DNA from: Collinsella sp.
GTDB taxonomy: Bacteria; Actinomycetota; Coriobacteriia; Coriobacteriales; Coriobacteriaceae
Assembly: GCA_018381235.1 (NCBI GenBank)
Contig: JAGZSF010000007.1
Location: forward strand, 40,384 to 104,383
Direction of reading: 5' to 3'
Length of the DNA stretch: 64,000 bases
Translations under genes and position numbers: made by a program
The notes under the pieces: model-generated
What the model saw: the letters and a program-made list of their open reading frames with translations, nothing else
Told to the model about the DNA's origin: nothing
Database searches by the model: none
In this document: piece by piece, positions 30,203-39,505 of the stretch
Layout: every line of letters starts with the position of its first letter
Numbering within the stretch: position 1 is the stretch's first letter

Positions 30203-31201
30203 ATGTCCGACTATCAGGGAAAGCGTTTTTCGGCTTCTCGGATTCCCGATCCAGCCAAGTCGGGAGCAGCCCGCGTGCCGCAGCAGGGTCGGATATCCTC
30301 TCCTCAGCAGCCACGCGCGCCGCGTCCCGTGACGCCGGCGAAGCATCGTCGTCAGGATGCACCTACTGCATATCGCCCTTCGTCATACAGCACGGCCAAG
30401 AAGTCACCTCGCTCTTCGGCGCATGCCGCGCCATCGAGCTATACTGAGCCGCCGCGCAAAAAGCGCCGCTCCGTCATTCCCATTCTGCTCATCATCATCG
30501 GCATTGGCCTGATCGTTGCTGCGGCCGCCATCTTTATCAACGCACAGATTGGCTACAAGCAGGCGAGCGAGTCATATCAAAAAATCGAAAAGCAATATGT
30601 GAGCGACAAGGACGCCAGCGGCGTGCCGGTTATCGACTTCAATGCGCTTGCCCAGACAAATCCCGAGGTTGTTGGTTGGATTTACGCGCCCGGCACTAAC
30701 ATCAACTACCCCGTGGTGCAGACCAACAACAACTCCAAGTACCTCAACACGCTGTTCGACGGCACCGCCAATGCCTCGGGAGCCATCTTCTTGGATAGCG
30801 ACGACACCGCGCCGGGCATGGTGGATCAGCAGACCACGATTTACGGTCATCATATGAACGACGGTTCGATGTTCAACGTGATTTCGGATACAACCGATCA
30901 GGCGACGTTCGACAGCATGGAATACGTGTACTACATCACGCGCGATGCGACGTATAAGTTGCGCCCGCTGGCGACCAAGGTGGTCGAGGACACGTATGCC
31001 AAGGCGCGCACGCCCAACTTTGAGGGCGATGACGGACTGAAGAATTACCTGTCCGAGATGCTCGACGATTCCTCTGCCGTGGCGAGTGATGCCACCGATC
31101 GTGTCGCTTCGGCAACCAAGGTCGTAACGCTTGTGACCTGTCGTTCGCTGTCATTTAGCAATACGCGCGCAGTCATGGTGCTCACGCCGGTCGAGGAATA
31201 A
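30203..31201 (+). CDS. Class B-type sortase
   Basis: 332 residues. A long basic, Pro/Ser-rich cytoplasmic N-terminus (1-88) is followed by one TM helix (VIPILLIIIGIGLIVAAAAI, 91-110) and an outer sortase domain. The catalytic set is present: His in TTIYGHHM (216/217), Cys313 in TLVTC and Arg322 in SNTRAVM. The sequence EVVGWIYAPGTNINYPVVQ is typical of class B. Sortases cut surface proteins at a sorting motif and link them to peptidoglycan or build pili. The wall-anchored GH31 protein 800 nt upstream ends in IPNTGD and is a possible substrate, though class B enzymes usually use NPxTN-like motifs. AAGGAGA precedes the ATG. Confidence 0.9.
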   Translation: MSDYQGKRFSASRIPDPAKSGAARVPQQGRISSPQQPRAPRPVTPAKHRRQDAPTAYRPSSYSTAKKSPRSSAHAAPSSYTEPPRKKRRSVIPILLIIIGIGLIVAAAAIFINAQIGYKQASESYQKIEKQYVSDKDASGVPVIDFNALAQTNPEVVGWIYAPGTNINYPVVQTNNNSKYLNTLFDGTANASGAIFLDSDDTAPGMVDQQTTIYGHHMNDGSMFNVISDTTDQATFDSMEYVYYITRDATYKLRPLATKVVEDTYAKARTPNFEGDDGLKNYLSEMLDDSSAVASDATDRVASATKVVTLVTCRSLSFSNTRAVMVLTPVEE

Positions 31202-31256
31202 AGTGTCCGGGAGTCCCGTCCCAAAAAGACTACCCCGGAAATCAAAAGGAGAAATG

Positions 31257-31673
31257 ATGCTTGAAAGTGGCAAATCGATGCCTTCGGTTGATGCCTGGCT
31301 GCGCGAAGCCAAGGCCGATGTTTCGGCGGCTGATTGTGGGATGTACCTGACACACAATGGCGTGGTGCGTGCGACGCCTAAGTCCGAGGTGCGTGGGGTC
31401 GAGACAGATGGTGTGGCGCCTGGACATAAGGTGGGCGGCATGGTGTTTGGCTTCGATGCCGAAAAGGTGCAGGCTGCTATCGAGGCAACGCGCGCGATGC
31501 CGGGTATCGGCTATGTGCGCGTGTGGCTGGCGAGCGGCGAGCTTACCGTGGGCGACGACATCATGCTCGTACTCATTGGCGGAGACATTCGCCCGCATGT
31601 GGTCGACGCACTTCAGAAGCTTGTCGGCACCATCAAAAATGAGTGTGTGAGCGAGGTCGAGCGCGAGGCATAG
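31257..31673 (+). CDS. MoaE-like protein (molybdopterin synthase catalytic subunit family)
   Basis: 138 residues. The pattern VRVWLASGELTVGDDIMLVLIGG followed by IRPHVVDALQKLVGTIKNE is that of MoaE (split here). In MoaE a Lys pair near the C-terminus, with a WKKE-like ending, is needed for catalysis; here the IK Lys is kept but the ending is VSEVEREA. The start follows AAAAGGAG; ATG 31254 and 31257 are both possible. No other molybdopterin genes are nearby. It may have lost or changed its activity. Confidence 0.65.
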   Translation: MLESGKSMPSVDAWLREAKADVSAADCGMYLTHNGVVRATPKSEVRGVETDGVAPGHKVGGMVFGFDAEKVQAAIEATRAMPGIGYVRVWLASGELTVGDDIMLVLIGGDIRPHVVDALQKLVGTIKNECVSEVEREA

Positions 31674-31705
31674 GACCTTGCGATCAATTCAAGTCCATCT
31701 ACAGC

Positions 31706-31747
31706 AAAAGCCCACTGGCAGTTCAATCAGTCTGACAGCGGGCTTTT
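31706..31747. terminator. Bidirectional terminator
   Basis: AAAAGCCC/GGGCTTTT arms with an inner CTG.CAG/CTG.CAG pairing, between convergent genes. Confidence 0.7.
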
Positions 31748-31780
31748 CTATGCGTTGGAAAATCTCGGCATTGCGTGGCG

Positions 31781-33010
31781 CTACACGCGCGTCGCATCCT
31801 TGGGGCTCATGGTCATGCTCTGGAAGCGGTTCTCCATGTAGTCGTTATCGAAATACTTGCCGTAGAACTGCGCGACGGGAATATCCGGCTCCGTGCCGTT
31901 GACGCGCTGGTACCAGTAGTCGAGCGACTGCAGCGTCATGATGCCGTCGACCAGCATAATGACGGTAAAGATGACGGTAGCCGAGTAGCGACTCTTCCAC
32001 GGAATCATGTTGATGAGCTTGAGCAGCCTCGGCAGCAGCAGCTTGATCCAGATAAGGCCACCCAGGCCCCACAGGCAGGCAAAGCCCGTGCAGGTGCGTC
32101 CGCCCGTAAGGACGGCGAGTGGGTCGGGCATGCCGAACAGTTTCATGTGCGAGTAGCTCCACGACACCACGCCAAATGAGGTCTGCATAAACCAGCCTAC
32201 AAACACCTCGAAAGCGCCGCCGATCAGGGCACTTACCAGGAAAATGATCAGAGGATTCTTTTTATAGAAGCGGTTGAGCGCCATGGTCATGAGCACCGCG
32301 CCAAATCCGTAGATGGGGCTAAAGGGGCCAAATAGCATACCGGCCCGGTCCTGATAGACGCCGGGATCGACGACGACCATATGCCAGACTTCCTCGAGAA
32401 TGAGACCTAACACGCTGCAGACGAAGAATACCCAGAACAGGTTGAAGTAGTTGAGCTTGATGTAGCCCTCGCCGGTTTCGTCGCGGCCGAGCATCCCCTC
32501 GGCGGCGGCATCGCGGTCGAGCATCTCTTGCAGACGGCGCTGCAGTTCGCGCTCCTGGCGTAGCGTGGGGTCGACGGTGGCCGAAAGCGCGATGAGGATA
32601 CCGAGCTGAATGGCGGGGCGCAGCAGGAAGGGTCCGATACCCTGGAGCATCACGTCAACTAAAAGCTCCACGACGGTAAATGCGATGAGGACGTAAGACA
32701 GGCGGGCGGCATTGCGCCGCTGGTCCTTGATGAGGTCCAGGCCAAAGACGATCAAGATGATCGCGCTTGCCGCCGAGAGCATAATGCCGGCGACGATAAG
32801 GCCAACCGCGACCAGGGTGTTATCACCGAGCTTAGCGGCGGCGTTGCCGTTAATGAGTGCGGTGATGACCTGCCACATAAAGACGGCGACCGACGGGAGT
32901 GTGCCCACGCCGGACAGGATGCACAGGACGGCGTACACTTTAATGATGAGGGGAATCTTCTTGACCTCCGTGGCGCTGGGGACGCTGGGGTCGAGTTCGT
33001 TTCGATCCAT
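31781..33010 (-). CDS. Putative ABC transporter permease (CmpB-type membrane protein)
   Basis: 409 residues with about nine hydrophobic segments. The C-terminal half has the signature of the ABC_trans_CmpB family: NLFWVFFVCSVLGLILEEVWH, GPFSPIYGFGAV and ALIGGAFEVFVGWFMQ (each quoted in part). Proteins of this family are annotated as putative permeases without a shown substrate. The N-terminal half adds four or five further helices, interrupted by a charged segment around residues 150-180 (RQERELQRRLQEMLDRD). AAAGGTTC lies before the ATG. Monocistronic and divergent from purF. Confidence 0.7.
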   Translation of the reverse strand: MDRNELDPSVPSATEVKKIPLIIKVYAVLCILSGVGTLPSVAVFMWQVITALINGNAAAKLGDNTLVAVGLIVAGIMLSAASAIILIVFGLDLIKDQRRNAARLSYVLIAFTVVELLVDVMLQGIGPFLLRPAIQLGILIALSATVDPTLRQERELQRRLQEMLDRDAAAEGMLGRDETGEGYIKLNYFNLFWVFFVCSVLGLILEEVWHMVVVDPGVYQDRAGMLFGPFSPIYGFGAVLMTMALNRFYKKNPLIIFLVSALIGGAFEVFVGWFMQTSFGVVSWSYSHMKLFGMPDPLAVLTGGRTCTGFACLWGLGGLIWIKLLLPRLLKLINMIPWKSRYSATVIFTVIMLVDGIMTLQSLDYWYQRVNGTEPDIPVAQFYGKYFDNDYMENRFQSMTMSPKDATRV

Positions 33011-33248
33011 ACAGAACCTTTCTCGCTTTGTCCTAGGTTACTAGGATACGCCGCCGACCTGCTAAAAGACAGGACGAACGTCCCAATTGCAACTTTGCAA
33101 TCCCCAACGGTGGACGCGGCGGCCATATGGGGGCGCGGGCGCTTGCACTGGGCAGACCAATAAAATGTTTGGCCGCAAAACGGATTATTAGCTCGGTGGG
33201 CTTTTAAAAAGCGCTGCTCATGCGCTGGGGAGCGCGTCGCGCCGTGCG

Positions 33249-33254
33249 TATAAT
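33249..33254 (+). promoter_or_regulatory. Putative -10 of the purF operon
   Basis: TATAAT, 42 nt before the purF ATG. No clear -35 is visible at the normal distance. Confidence 0.4.
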
Positions 33255-33295
33255 AAGGCGGGTAACGCCAAAATACGAGGCTCTGAGGGGATGCC

Positions 33296-34966
33296 ATGTC
33301 TCAAGAAACCATCCGCGCGGCCGAGCGCGCCGCGGGACAGGTGAACGCCATGTCGACGTATGATCCGGACTCCGACCAGCTGCATGAGGAATGCGGCGTT
33401 TTTGGTGTGTGGGCGCCCGATCGTGACGTGGCTCGACTGACGTACTTTGGCCTGCGTGCACTGCAGCACCGTGGCCAAGAATCGGCGGGAATCGCTGTTG
33501 GTGACGGCGGTACGGTTATGGTCCGCAAGGACCTGGGCCTGCTCGACCGCGTGTTCTCCAATGCCGACTTATCGACGCTCTCCGGTCAGCTGGCCGTGGG
33601 TCATGTGCGCTATGGCACCGCCGGCGCCAAGAGCTGGGAAGCCTCTCAGCCGCACCTCTCTACCATCAATAGCGTCATTATCGCGCTCGCGCACAACGGC
33701 ACCCTCGTCAACACCGACGAGCTGCGCCGCCAGCTGATCGAGCTGGGCGTGCCGTTCCTCTCCAACTCGGATTCCGAGGTCGCGACCAAACTCATCGGCT
33801 ACTTTACTCAGCGTACTGGCCATCTGCGCGAGGGCATTCGCAAGACCATGGAGCTCGTGCGCGGCGGCTACGCCATGACGCTCATCAACGAGCAGGCGCT
33901 CTACGCATTCCGCGACCCGCACGGCATTCGCCCGCTCGTGCTGGGCAAGCTCGTGGACGAGGGCCTGGATCAGGCCGACGCCGCATCCGTTTCGCAGCTG
34001 CCGTCGCAGGACGGCGCCGCGACGGTCGACGCCACCACCCATGTCACCCGCGCCGGCGGCTGGGTCGTCGCCTCCGAGACTTGTGCGCTCGACATTGTGG
34101 GCGCTGAGTACGTCCGCGACGTCCGTCCCGGCGAGATTTTGCGCATCAGCGCCGAGGGCCTTGTGTCTGAGCAAGGCGTGCCTGCCGCCGAAGAGCCCGC
34201 TAACTGCATCTTTGAGCAGGTCTACTTCGCTCGCCCCGACTCCATCATGAACGGCAAGAGCGTCTACGCCTGCCGCTATGACATGGGTCGTCAGCTGGCA
34301 CATGAGGAGCCCGTCGAGGCCGACCTGGTCATCGGCGTGCCCGACTCCGGCCTGCCGCCTGCGGAGGGTTATTCGCACGAGAGCGGCATTCCCTTTGGCG
34401 AGGGCCTCATCAAGAATCGCTATGTGGGCCGTACGTTTATCGAGCCTACGCAGGAGCTGCGTGCCATGGGCGTGCGTATGAAGCTCAACCCGCTGCGCGA
34501 CAACATCGAGGGCAAGCGCCTAGTCGTCATCGACGACTCCATCGTCCGCGGCACCACCATGGTGCAGCTCGTCAAGATGCTGCGCAACGCCGGCGCCAAG
34601 GAGATTCATATCCGCATCAACTCGCCCGAGGTCATCTGGCCGTGCTTCTACGGCATTGATACCGACGTGCAGTCGCAGCTTATCAGCGCCAACAAGACGG
34701 TCGACGAGATTTGCGAGTATATCGGCGCCGATTCGCTGGCCTTCCTTTCGGTCGAGGGCCTGCTGAAGGTCATGCCCAAGGGCGGTTACTGCGATGCGTG
34801 CTTTACCGGACGCTACCCCGTGGCGATTCCCGAGAGCTTTGGCCGCGACAAGTTCATGGAGGGCTTTAAGCCCCGCAACCTGGACAAGCCGCTGCACTTT
34901 GACGACGACGCCGTGGTCGAGAAATACGACGACCGCAGCTGGGAAGAGGAGCACGGCGAGGCCTAA
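33296..34966 (+). CDS. purF: Amidophosphoribosyltransferase
   Basis: 556 residues. A 32-residue leader precedes EECGVFGVW; in the Bacillus-type enzyme a propeptide is removed so that this Cys becomes the N-terminal nucleophile. The glutaminase domain has LRALQHRGQESAGI and VGHVRYGTAG. The PRPP domain has VIGVPDSGLPPAEGY and VVIDDSIVRGTT. A C-terminal Cys pair (YCDACFTG) fits an Fe-S ligand set. PurF commits PRPP to purine synthesis. GAGGGG precedes the ATG. purM and purN follow. Confidence 0.96.
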   Translation: MSQETIRAAERAAGQVNAMSTYDPDSDQLHEECGVFGVWAPDRDVARLTYFGLRALQHRGQESAGIAVGDGGTVMVRKDLGLLDRVFSNADLSTLSGQLAVGHVRYGTAGAKSWEASQPHLSTINSVIIALAHNGTLVNTDELRRQLIELGVPFLSNSDSEVATKLIGYFTQRTGHLREGIRKTMELVRGGYAMTLINEQALYAFRDPHGIRPLVLGKLVDEGLDQADAASVSQLPSQDGAATVDATTHVTRAGGWVVASETCALDIVGAEYVRDVRPGEILRISAEGLVSEQGVPAAEEPANCIFEQVYFARPDSIMNGKSVYACRYDMGRQLAHEEPVEADLVIGVPDSGLPPAEGYSHESGIPFGEGLIKNRYVGRTFIEPTQELRAMGVRMKLNPLRDNIEGKRLVVIDDSIVRGTTMVQLVKMLRNAGAKEIHIRINSPEVIWPCFYGIDTDVQSQLISANKTVDEICEYIGADSLAFLSVEGLLKVMPKGGYCDACFTGRYPVAIPESFGRDKFMEGFKPRNLDKPLHFDDDAVVEKYDDRSWEEEHGEA

Positions 34967-34978
34967 AGCCTGCCATGT

Positions 34979-35009
34979 AGGGACAGGTTTATTTTGGTAG
35001 GTTTTACCT
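34979..35009. repeat. Half of a dispersed repeat (AGGTTTATTTTGG.AGGTTTTA)
   Basis: The segment after GGGACAGG matches the arms of the inverted repeat at 45984-46148 with one change. Here only one arm is present, in the purF-purM gap. The same gap holds two small hairpins (35031-35055 and 35080-35107). Confidence 0.55.
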
Positions 35010-35122
35010 GCTGTTTTGTTGATATGACGGCGCGTGCCGTTATGGCGTGCGCCGAAATGAACGCAACTATGAGCACCGTTTGGTGCCTGTGCGGCAAACG
35101 GTAGTGGGAGAGGAAGGCTCAG

Positions 35123-36226
35123 ATGAGCGACAGCAAGCATGTGACGTACGAGGACGCCGGCGTCGATACCGCCGAGGGCGGCCGCGCCGTCGACGCTATT
35201 AAGCAGATGGTCAAGGACACCAACCGCCCCGAGGTTATCGGCGGCATCGGCGGCTTTGGTGGCCTGTTCTCGGCCGCCGCGCTTAAGGATATGGAAGACC
35301 CGATCCTGATCAGCGGCACCGACGGCGTGGGCACCAAACTCGTGCTCGCCCAGATCATGGACCGTCACGAGACGGTGGGCCAGGACCTGGTCGCCATGTG
35401 CGTCAATGACATTTTGGCTTCGGGCGCCGAGCCGCTGTTCTTCCTGGATTACGTTGCCATCGGTCACATTGAGGCCGAGCACATGGCAAAGATCATCAAG
35501 GGCGTGGCCGACGGCTGCAAGCTCGCGGGCTGCGCGCTCGTGGGCGGCGAGATGGCCGAGCACCCGGGCGTCATGGCTCCCGCCGACTACGATCTCGCCG
35601 GCTTTACCGTGGGCGTCGTCGACCGTCCCAAGATGCTCGACCCCGCAAACGTCCGCCCCGGCGACGTGATTTTGGGCCTGCCTTCCACCGGCGTGCACTC
35701 CAACGGCTACTCGCTCGTGCGTAAGGTCATCGGTGTCGACGGCATCAAGCCGGGCACACCCGAGGCCGCCGCTAAGGCCGAGGAGCTAAGCCGTCCGCTC
35801 GAGCAGCTCGGCGGCGCATCGCTGGCCGATGCCCTGCTGGCTCCCACGCGCATTTATGTGAAGCCGATTCTGGAGCTGCTACGCGGTGCCGCTCCAGTGC
35901 ACGCGATTGCCCACATCACCGGCGGCGGTATTACCGAGAACCTTAACCGCGCCCTTGCCGACGATGTCGACGCCGTGGTCACCCGCGACGGTGCCAAGAT
36001 GGGCTGGGACGTTCCGCCCGTCATCACCTACGTGTCGCGCCAGGCCGAGCTCGCGCCCAACGAGGCATGCAAGACCTTCAACATGGGCGTTGGCCTGTGC
36101 CTGATCGTCGCCCCCGAGGACGAGGTTGCGGTTACCGAGGCCCTGGTCGCGCTGGGCGAGAAGCCGTTCCGCGTGGGCGAGTGCGTCGAGGGTTCCGGTA
36201 AGGTCGTGTACTCCGATGAGCGCTAA
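35123..36226 (+). CDS. purM: Phosphoribosylformylglycinamidine cyclo-ligase
   Basis: 367 residues. YEDAGVDTAEGGRAVDAIK, the ISGTDGVGTKL ATP loop, ALVGGEMAEHPG and GLPSTGVHSNGYSLVR are present (each in part). PurM closes the imidazole ring to give AIR. GAGAGGAAGG lies before the ATG. Its stop overlaps the purN start, so the two are translationally coupled. Confidence 0.97.
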   Translation: MSDSKHVTYEDAGVDTAEGGRAVDAIKQMVKDTNRPEVIGGIGGFGGLFSAAALKDMEDPILISGTDGVGTKLVLAQIMDRHETVGQDLVAMCVNDILASGAEPLFFLDYVAIGHIEAEHMAKIIKGVADGCKLAGCALVGGEMAEHPGVMAPADYDLAGFTVGVVDRPKMLDPANVRPGDVILGLPSTGVHSNGYSLVRKVIGVDGIKPGTPEAAAKAEELSRPLEQLGGASLADALLAPTRIYVKPILELLRGAAPVHAIAHITGGGITENLNRALADDVDAVVTRDGAKMGWDVPPVITYVSRQAELAPNEACKTFNMGVGLCLIVAPEDEVAVTEALVALGEKPFRVGECVEGSGKVVYSDER

Positions 36227-36917
36227 CGAGCAGATGGCTGCTAGTGAGGGTCTGGGTTTTGTGCCCTACACCCGTCCGACCGGTACCGATACGGCTGAGC
36301 CGCTCAAGATTGGCGTGCTTATCAGCGGTTCGGGTACTAACCTGCAGGCGCTGATTGATCTGATCGCCGCCGGCAAGCTCAACGCCTCGATTGAGCTTGT
36401 GGTGTCGAGCCGTCCTTCGGCCAAGGGCTTGCAACGCGCCGAACGTGCGGGCATCCAGACACTCACACTGTCTAAGGACGTCTATGCCGACCCCATCGCC
36501 GCCGACGAGATCATCGCGCATGAGCTGCTCGAGCGCGGCTGCGAGTACGTGGTGATGGCCGGTTACATGCGCATGGTGCACACGCCGCTGCTGGCGGCGT
36601 TCCCCAATCGCGTGGTCAACCTACACCCGGCGCTGCTGCCGAGTTTCACCGGTGCCCATGCGATCGACGATGCCTTTGCGCGCGGCGTCAAGGTGACCGG
36701 TGTGACCGTGCACTTTGCCAACGAGATCTACGACAACGGCCCCATTATCGCCCAGCGTGCGCTTGCTGTTGAGGAGGGCTGGGACGTCGACACGCTCGAG
36801 GAGCACATCCACGCGATCGAGCACGTGCTGTACCCCGAGGTCGTGCAGATGCTCGCCGACGGGCGCGTCCACGTGCTGGAGAGCGGCAGGGTCGCAATTG
36901 ATGCGCCTCGCGGCTAG
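36216..36917 (+). CDS. purN: Phosphoribosylglycinamide formyltransferase
   Basis: 233 residues. VLISGSGTNLQALIDLI, GYMRMVHTPLLAAFPNRVVN and the catalytic NLHPALLPSF followed by TGVTVHFANEIYDNGPII are family hallmarks. PurN transfers a formyl group from 10-formyl-THF to GAR; the folate comes from the pathway that includes the FolPK fusion of this window. The ATG at 36216 overlaps the purM stop by 11 nt. An N-terminal ~25-residue lead precedes the Rossmann fold. Confidence 0.96.
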   Translation: MSANEQMAASEGLGFVPYTRPTGTDTAEPLKIGVLISGSGTNLQALIDLIAAGKLNASIELVVSSRPSAKGLQRAERAGIQTLTLSKDVYADPIAADEIIAHELLERGCEYVVMAGYMRMVHTPLLAAFPNRVVNLHPALLPSFTGAHAIDDAFARGVKVTGVTVHFANEIYDNGPIIAQRALAVEEGWDVDTLEEHIHAIEHVLYPEVVQMLADGRVHVLESGRVAIDAPRG

Positions 36918-36949
36918 CGGCGCACAGTACAATTTAGCCGAGTAGTCAG

Positions 36950-36992
36950 GGTGGTCATTGGCGCCAAGACGCGCGTGGCCACCTTTTGTTTT
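36950..36992 (+). terminator. Terminator after purN
   Basis: GGTGGTCA/TGGCCACC imperfect stem with GC-rich loop, then TTTTGTTTT. Confidence 0.6.
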
Positions 36993-36999
36993 GGGTAGT

Positions 37000-37047
37000 C
37001 ACCTGCGACGTTCTTTAACGACTAGTCATTCAAGAACGTCGCAGGTG
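37000..37047. repeat. 16-bp perfect palindrome before the PTS gene
   Basis: CACCTGCGACGTTCTT (37000-37015) and its complement (37032-37047) surround a 16-nt loop. The GACGTTC core also occurs in the palindromes at 37547-37631. Confidence 0.7.
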
Positions 37048-37069
37048 GCTAGGTGAGAGAGGTGAGCGC

Positions 37070-37534
37070 ATGGCGGATAACGAAGCGCTGTTTACGCCTG
37101 AGCTGGTGTTTTTTGATTGGGAGTGTGCGACGCCGGATGAGGTGTTCGCGCGGCTTGAGGGCGAGCTTGCACCACATGGCTACATTGCATCCGGTTGGCT
37201 CGATGCCGTCCGCACGCGCGAGGATGCCTATCCCACGGGTCTCGCTATGCCGGCGGCAAACATTGCCATTCCGCATACCGATCCGGGGTTTGTGGCCAAG
37301 CCCTATATCGCGGTGGTGAAGCCCGCCGCGCCCGTGACATTTAACGCTATGGCTGGCATGGGCGCTCCGGTGCCGGCGCAGATCGTCATCAATCTGGGCA
37401 TCGCCGAGCCGGGCGGCCAGGTCGAGGCCCTGCAGGCACTCATGAACATCTTTATGGGCGCCGATGCCGCAGCCGACGTGCTCGGCCAGACCACGCCCCA
37501 GGGCATGGTCGACGCCATCCGCCGCCACTTCTAA
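37070..37534 (+). CDS. PTS IIA protein (fructose/galactitol type)
   Basis: 154 residues of the PTS EIIA type 2 fold. The phospho-acceptor His is in NIAIPHTDP (about residue 69). EIIA relays phosphate from HPr to the IIB domain of a sugar permease. No IIB or IIC gene lies nearby, so it is an orphan that could serve a distant permease or act in regulation. GAGAGGTGA precedes the ATG. Confidence 0.8.
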   Translation: MADNEALFTPELVFFDWECATPDEVFARLEGELAPHGYIASGWLDAVRTREDAYPTGLAMPAANIAIPHTDPGFVAKPYIAVVKPAAPVTFNAMAGMGAPVPAQIVINLGIAEPGGQVEALQALMNIFMGADAAADVLGQTTPQGMVDAIRRHF

Positions 37535-37546
37535 GGTGGGGCTGAG

Positions 37547-37695
37547 TCGGCACTTGGGGACGTTCCTTTTCTGCCGGCAGTAAGGGACAGTCCCGAAGTG
37601 CCGGCATATAAAGAACGTCCCCAAGTGCCGAGTGCCAGAGCTGTCCCCTTTGCACCAAAATGGTGCAGATTAACCTGTCCCCAATGCACCAAGCG
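37547..37695. repeat. Nested palindromes with GGGGAC/GTCCCC arms
   Basis: Perfect 19-nt arms TCGGCACTTGGGGACGTTC (37547-37565) and complement (37613-37631), with GCCGGCA/TGCCGGC inside. A second hairpin follows (TGCACC/GGTGCA, 37651-37667) flanked by CTGTCCCC and CCTGTCCCC. Looks like a REP-type intergenic element. Confidence 0.75.
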
Positions 37696-37758
37696 TGTCG
37701 CGGGGGCCGCGTTGTGACACAATGGCGTTTGTTCGATTCGTTATGCGAAAGGCCAACT

Positions 37759-38979
37759 ATGGCAAATAAGAAAAAGAACTCCGAGGCCGCGCCGACGCCC
37801 GAGCAGCAGGCCCGCGCTGCCTCCAGCTCTCGCAAGAAGCAGCGCAAGACGTACGTGTCTAAGACCGTCAAGATCGTTCTGGTGGTCATCGGCGTGCTGG
37901 CGATGCTGCTTTCTGTCTCGGCGATGGCGTGCTCCGGCCTTATGTCGCAGGCTGAGGACACCTCGGGCTACAAGCTGACCGGCGGTGTTGCTGCCACTAT
38001 CAACGGCACCAACCTTACCGAGGACACCGTGACCAAGCAGATCATGAGCATGCGCACGTCCTACGGCTACACCAAGGATGAGGATTGGGCGCAGTATCTG
38101 GTTGACAACGACCTCACGCCCAAGAAGTACCGCAAGCAGCTCATCGACTCCTACACGCAGCAGATTCTGCTTCAGCAGGCACAGAAGGAGAACGGCGTGA
38201 CGGTGTCGGACGAGGAGGTCGAGAAGGCATGGAAGGACGCGTGCAAGAGCGCGGGCGGTGCCAAGACCTTTAAGAAGACCCTTAAGACCTACGGCTATAC
38301 CGAGGACACCTACAAGGACTCGCTCAAGGAGAGCCTGGCACAGCAAAAGCTTAAGGATGCCGTGGCGCCCACCAGCAAGCCCAAGGACAGCGAGATCGTC
38401 GATTACATCAACGAGAATCTGTCTAACTACAACGATGCCCGCCGCTCGTCGAACATCCTGGTCAAGGTCGATTCCGACGCATCTGACGAGGACAAGGCCG
38501 CCGCCAAGGCCAAGGCACAGGAGTGCCTGGACAAGATCAACTCCGGCGAGCTGAGCTTTGAGGACGCCGTGGAGCAGTATTCCGACGACACTGGCTCCAA
38601 GGAGAAGAAGGGCGATGTGGGTTGGGATAAGCTCACTACCTTCGTCGACAGCTATCAGACGGCGCTCGAGGGCCTCAGCAAGGGCGATGTGAGCGACGTG
38701 GTTGAGTCGACGTACGGTTACCATGTCATCAAGTGCACCGACTACTTCCATGTCGATAATCAGGTTGATGACATCAACCAGGTGCCCAAGGCCATCAAGA
38801 AGTACGTCTCCAACGTGGTGAAGACGCAGGCGGCCAGCACCGCGTACAGCGAGTGGCTGGAGCAGTACAAGAAGGATGCCGACATCACCGTTAATCCCAT
38901 GCCCAAAGACGTGCCATACAACGTCAGCCTGAAGGGCGTCACCAAGAGTTCGACCGACGATTCGTCGACGACTGAGTAA
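37759..38979 (+). CDS. Peptidyl-prolyl isomerase of the PrsA/SurA type
   Basis: 406 residues. A Lys/Arg-rich N-terminus is followed by one hydrophobic segment (IVLVVIGVLAMLLSVSAMAC) that could be a TM anchor or a poor lipobox. A SurA-like helical part (about 60-220) precedes a parvulin domain (NILVKVDSDASDEDK ... KGDVGWDK ... VVESTYGYHVIK). Such proteins help secreted proteins fold outside the membrane. AAAGG lies before the ATG at 37759; upstream in-frame ATGs fall in repeat DNA. Confidence 0.88.
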   Translation: MANKKKNSEAAPTPEQQARAASSSRKKQRKTYVSKTVKIVLVVIGVLAMLLSVSAMACSGLMSQAEDTSGYKLTGGVAATINGTNLTEDTVTKQIMSMRTSYGYTKDEDWAQYLVDNDLTPKKYRKQLIDSYTQQILLQQAQKENGVTVSDEEVEKAWKDACKSAGGAKTFKKTLKTYGYTEDTYKDSLKESLAQQKLKDAVAPTSKPKDSEIVDYINENLSNYNDARRSSNILVKVDSDASDEDKAAAKAKAQECLDKINSGELSFEDAVEQYSDDTGSKEKKGDVGWDKLTTFVDSYQTALEGLSKGDVSDVVESTYGYHVIKCTDYFHVDNQVDDINQVPKAIKKYVSNVVKTQAASTAYSEWLEQYKKDADITVNPMPKDVPYNVSLKGVTKSSTDDSSTTE

Positions 38980-39033
38980 TCATGGGGCGGTGCTCGCGCG
39001 AGTGCCGCCCACGCTATTGAGGAGGATTTGCAG

Positions 39034-39477
39034 ATGACCAACGAAGAGCTGCAGAAAGAAATGATCGCGGCCATGAAGGCCAAGGACAAGGTTCGCCTGT
39101 CCATCATTCGCCAAGTTAAGGCCGAGGTGAAGAATATCGAGGTCAACGAGCGCCGCGATGTGACCGAGGAAGACGTCAACAGCATGATCAAGCGTCTGAT
39201 CAAGCAGACGAGCGAGACGCTGGAGATGTCCATCAAGGCCGGCACCGACCAAGAGCGTACCGACAACCTGACCGAGCAGGTCAAGATTCTGGAGAGCCTA
39301 CTGCCCGCGCAGGTTTCGGGCGAGGAGCTCGAGGCCCTGATCGAGCAGGTTATCGCCGAGCTGGGCGCCACGTCCAAGAAGCAGATGGGCCAGGTCATGG
39401 GTGCCCTGGGCAAGGCCACCGGCGGCAACTTCGATAAGCCGGCCGCAGCAAAGATCGTCGGAGCAAAGCTTGCGTAA
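39034..39477 (+). CDS. GatB/YqeY domain protein
   Basis: 147 residues. MTNEELQKEMIAAMKAKDKV, RLSIIRQVKAEVKN and the end GQVMGALGKATGGNFDKPAA match the YqeY family, which resembles the C-terminal tail of GatB. The GatB domain helps recognise misacylated tRNA; the stand-alone protein has no established role. The ATG at 39034 is set by GAGGAGGA. Confidence 0.9.
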   Translation: MTNEELQKEMIAAMKAKDKVRLSIIRQVKAEVKNIEVNERRDVTEEDVNSMIKRLIKQTSETLEMSIKAGTDQERTDNLTEQVKILESLLPAQVSGEELEALIEQVIAELGATSKKQMGQVMGALGKATGGNFDKPAAAKIVGAKLA

Positions 39478-39505
39478 GGGCCGAGCGGTACACAGTTGAG
39501 GCTGA

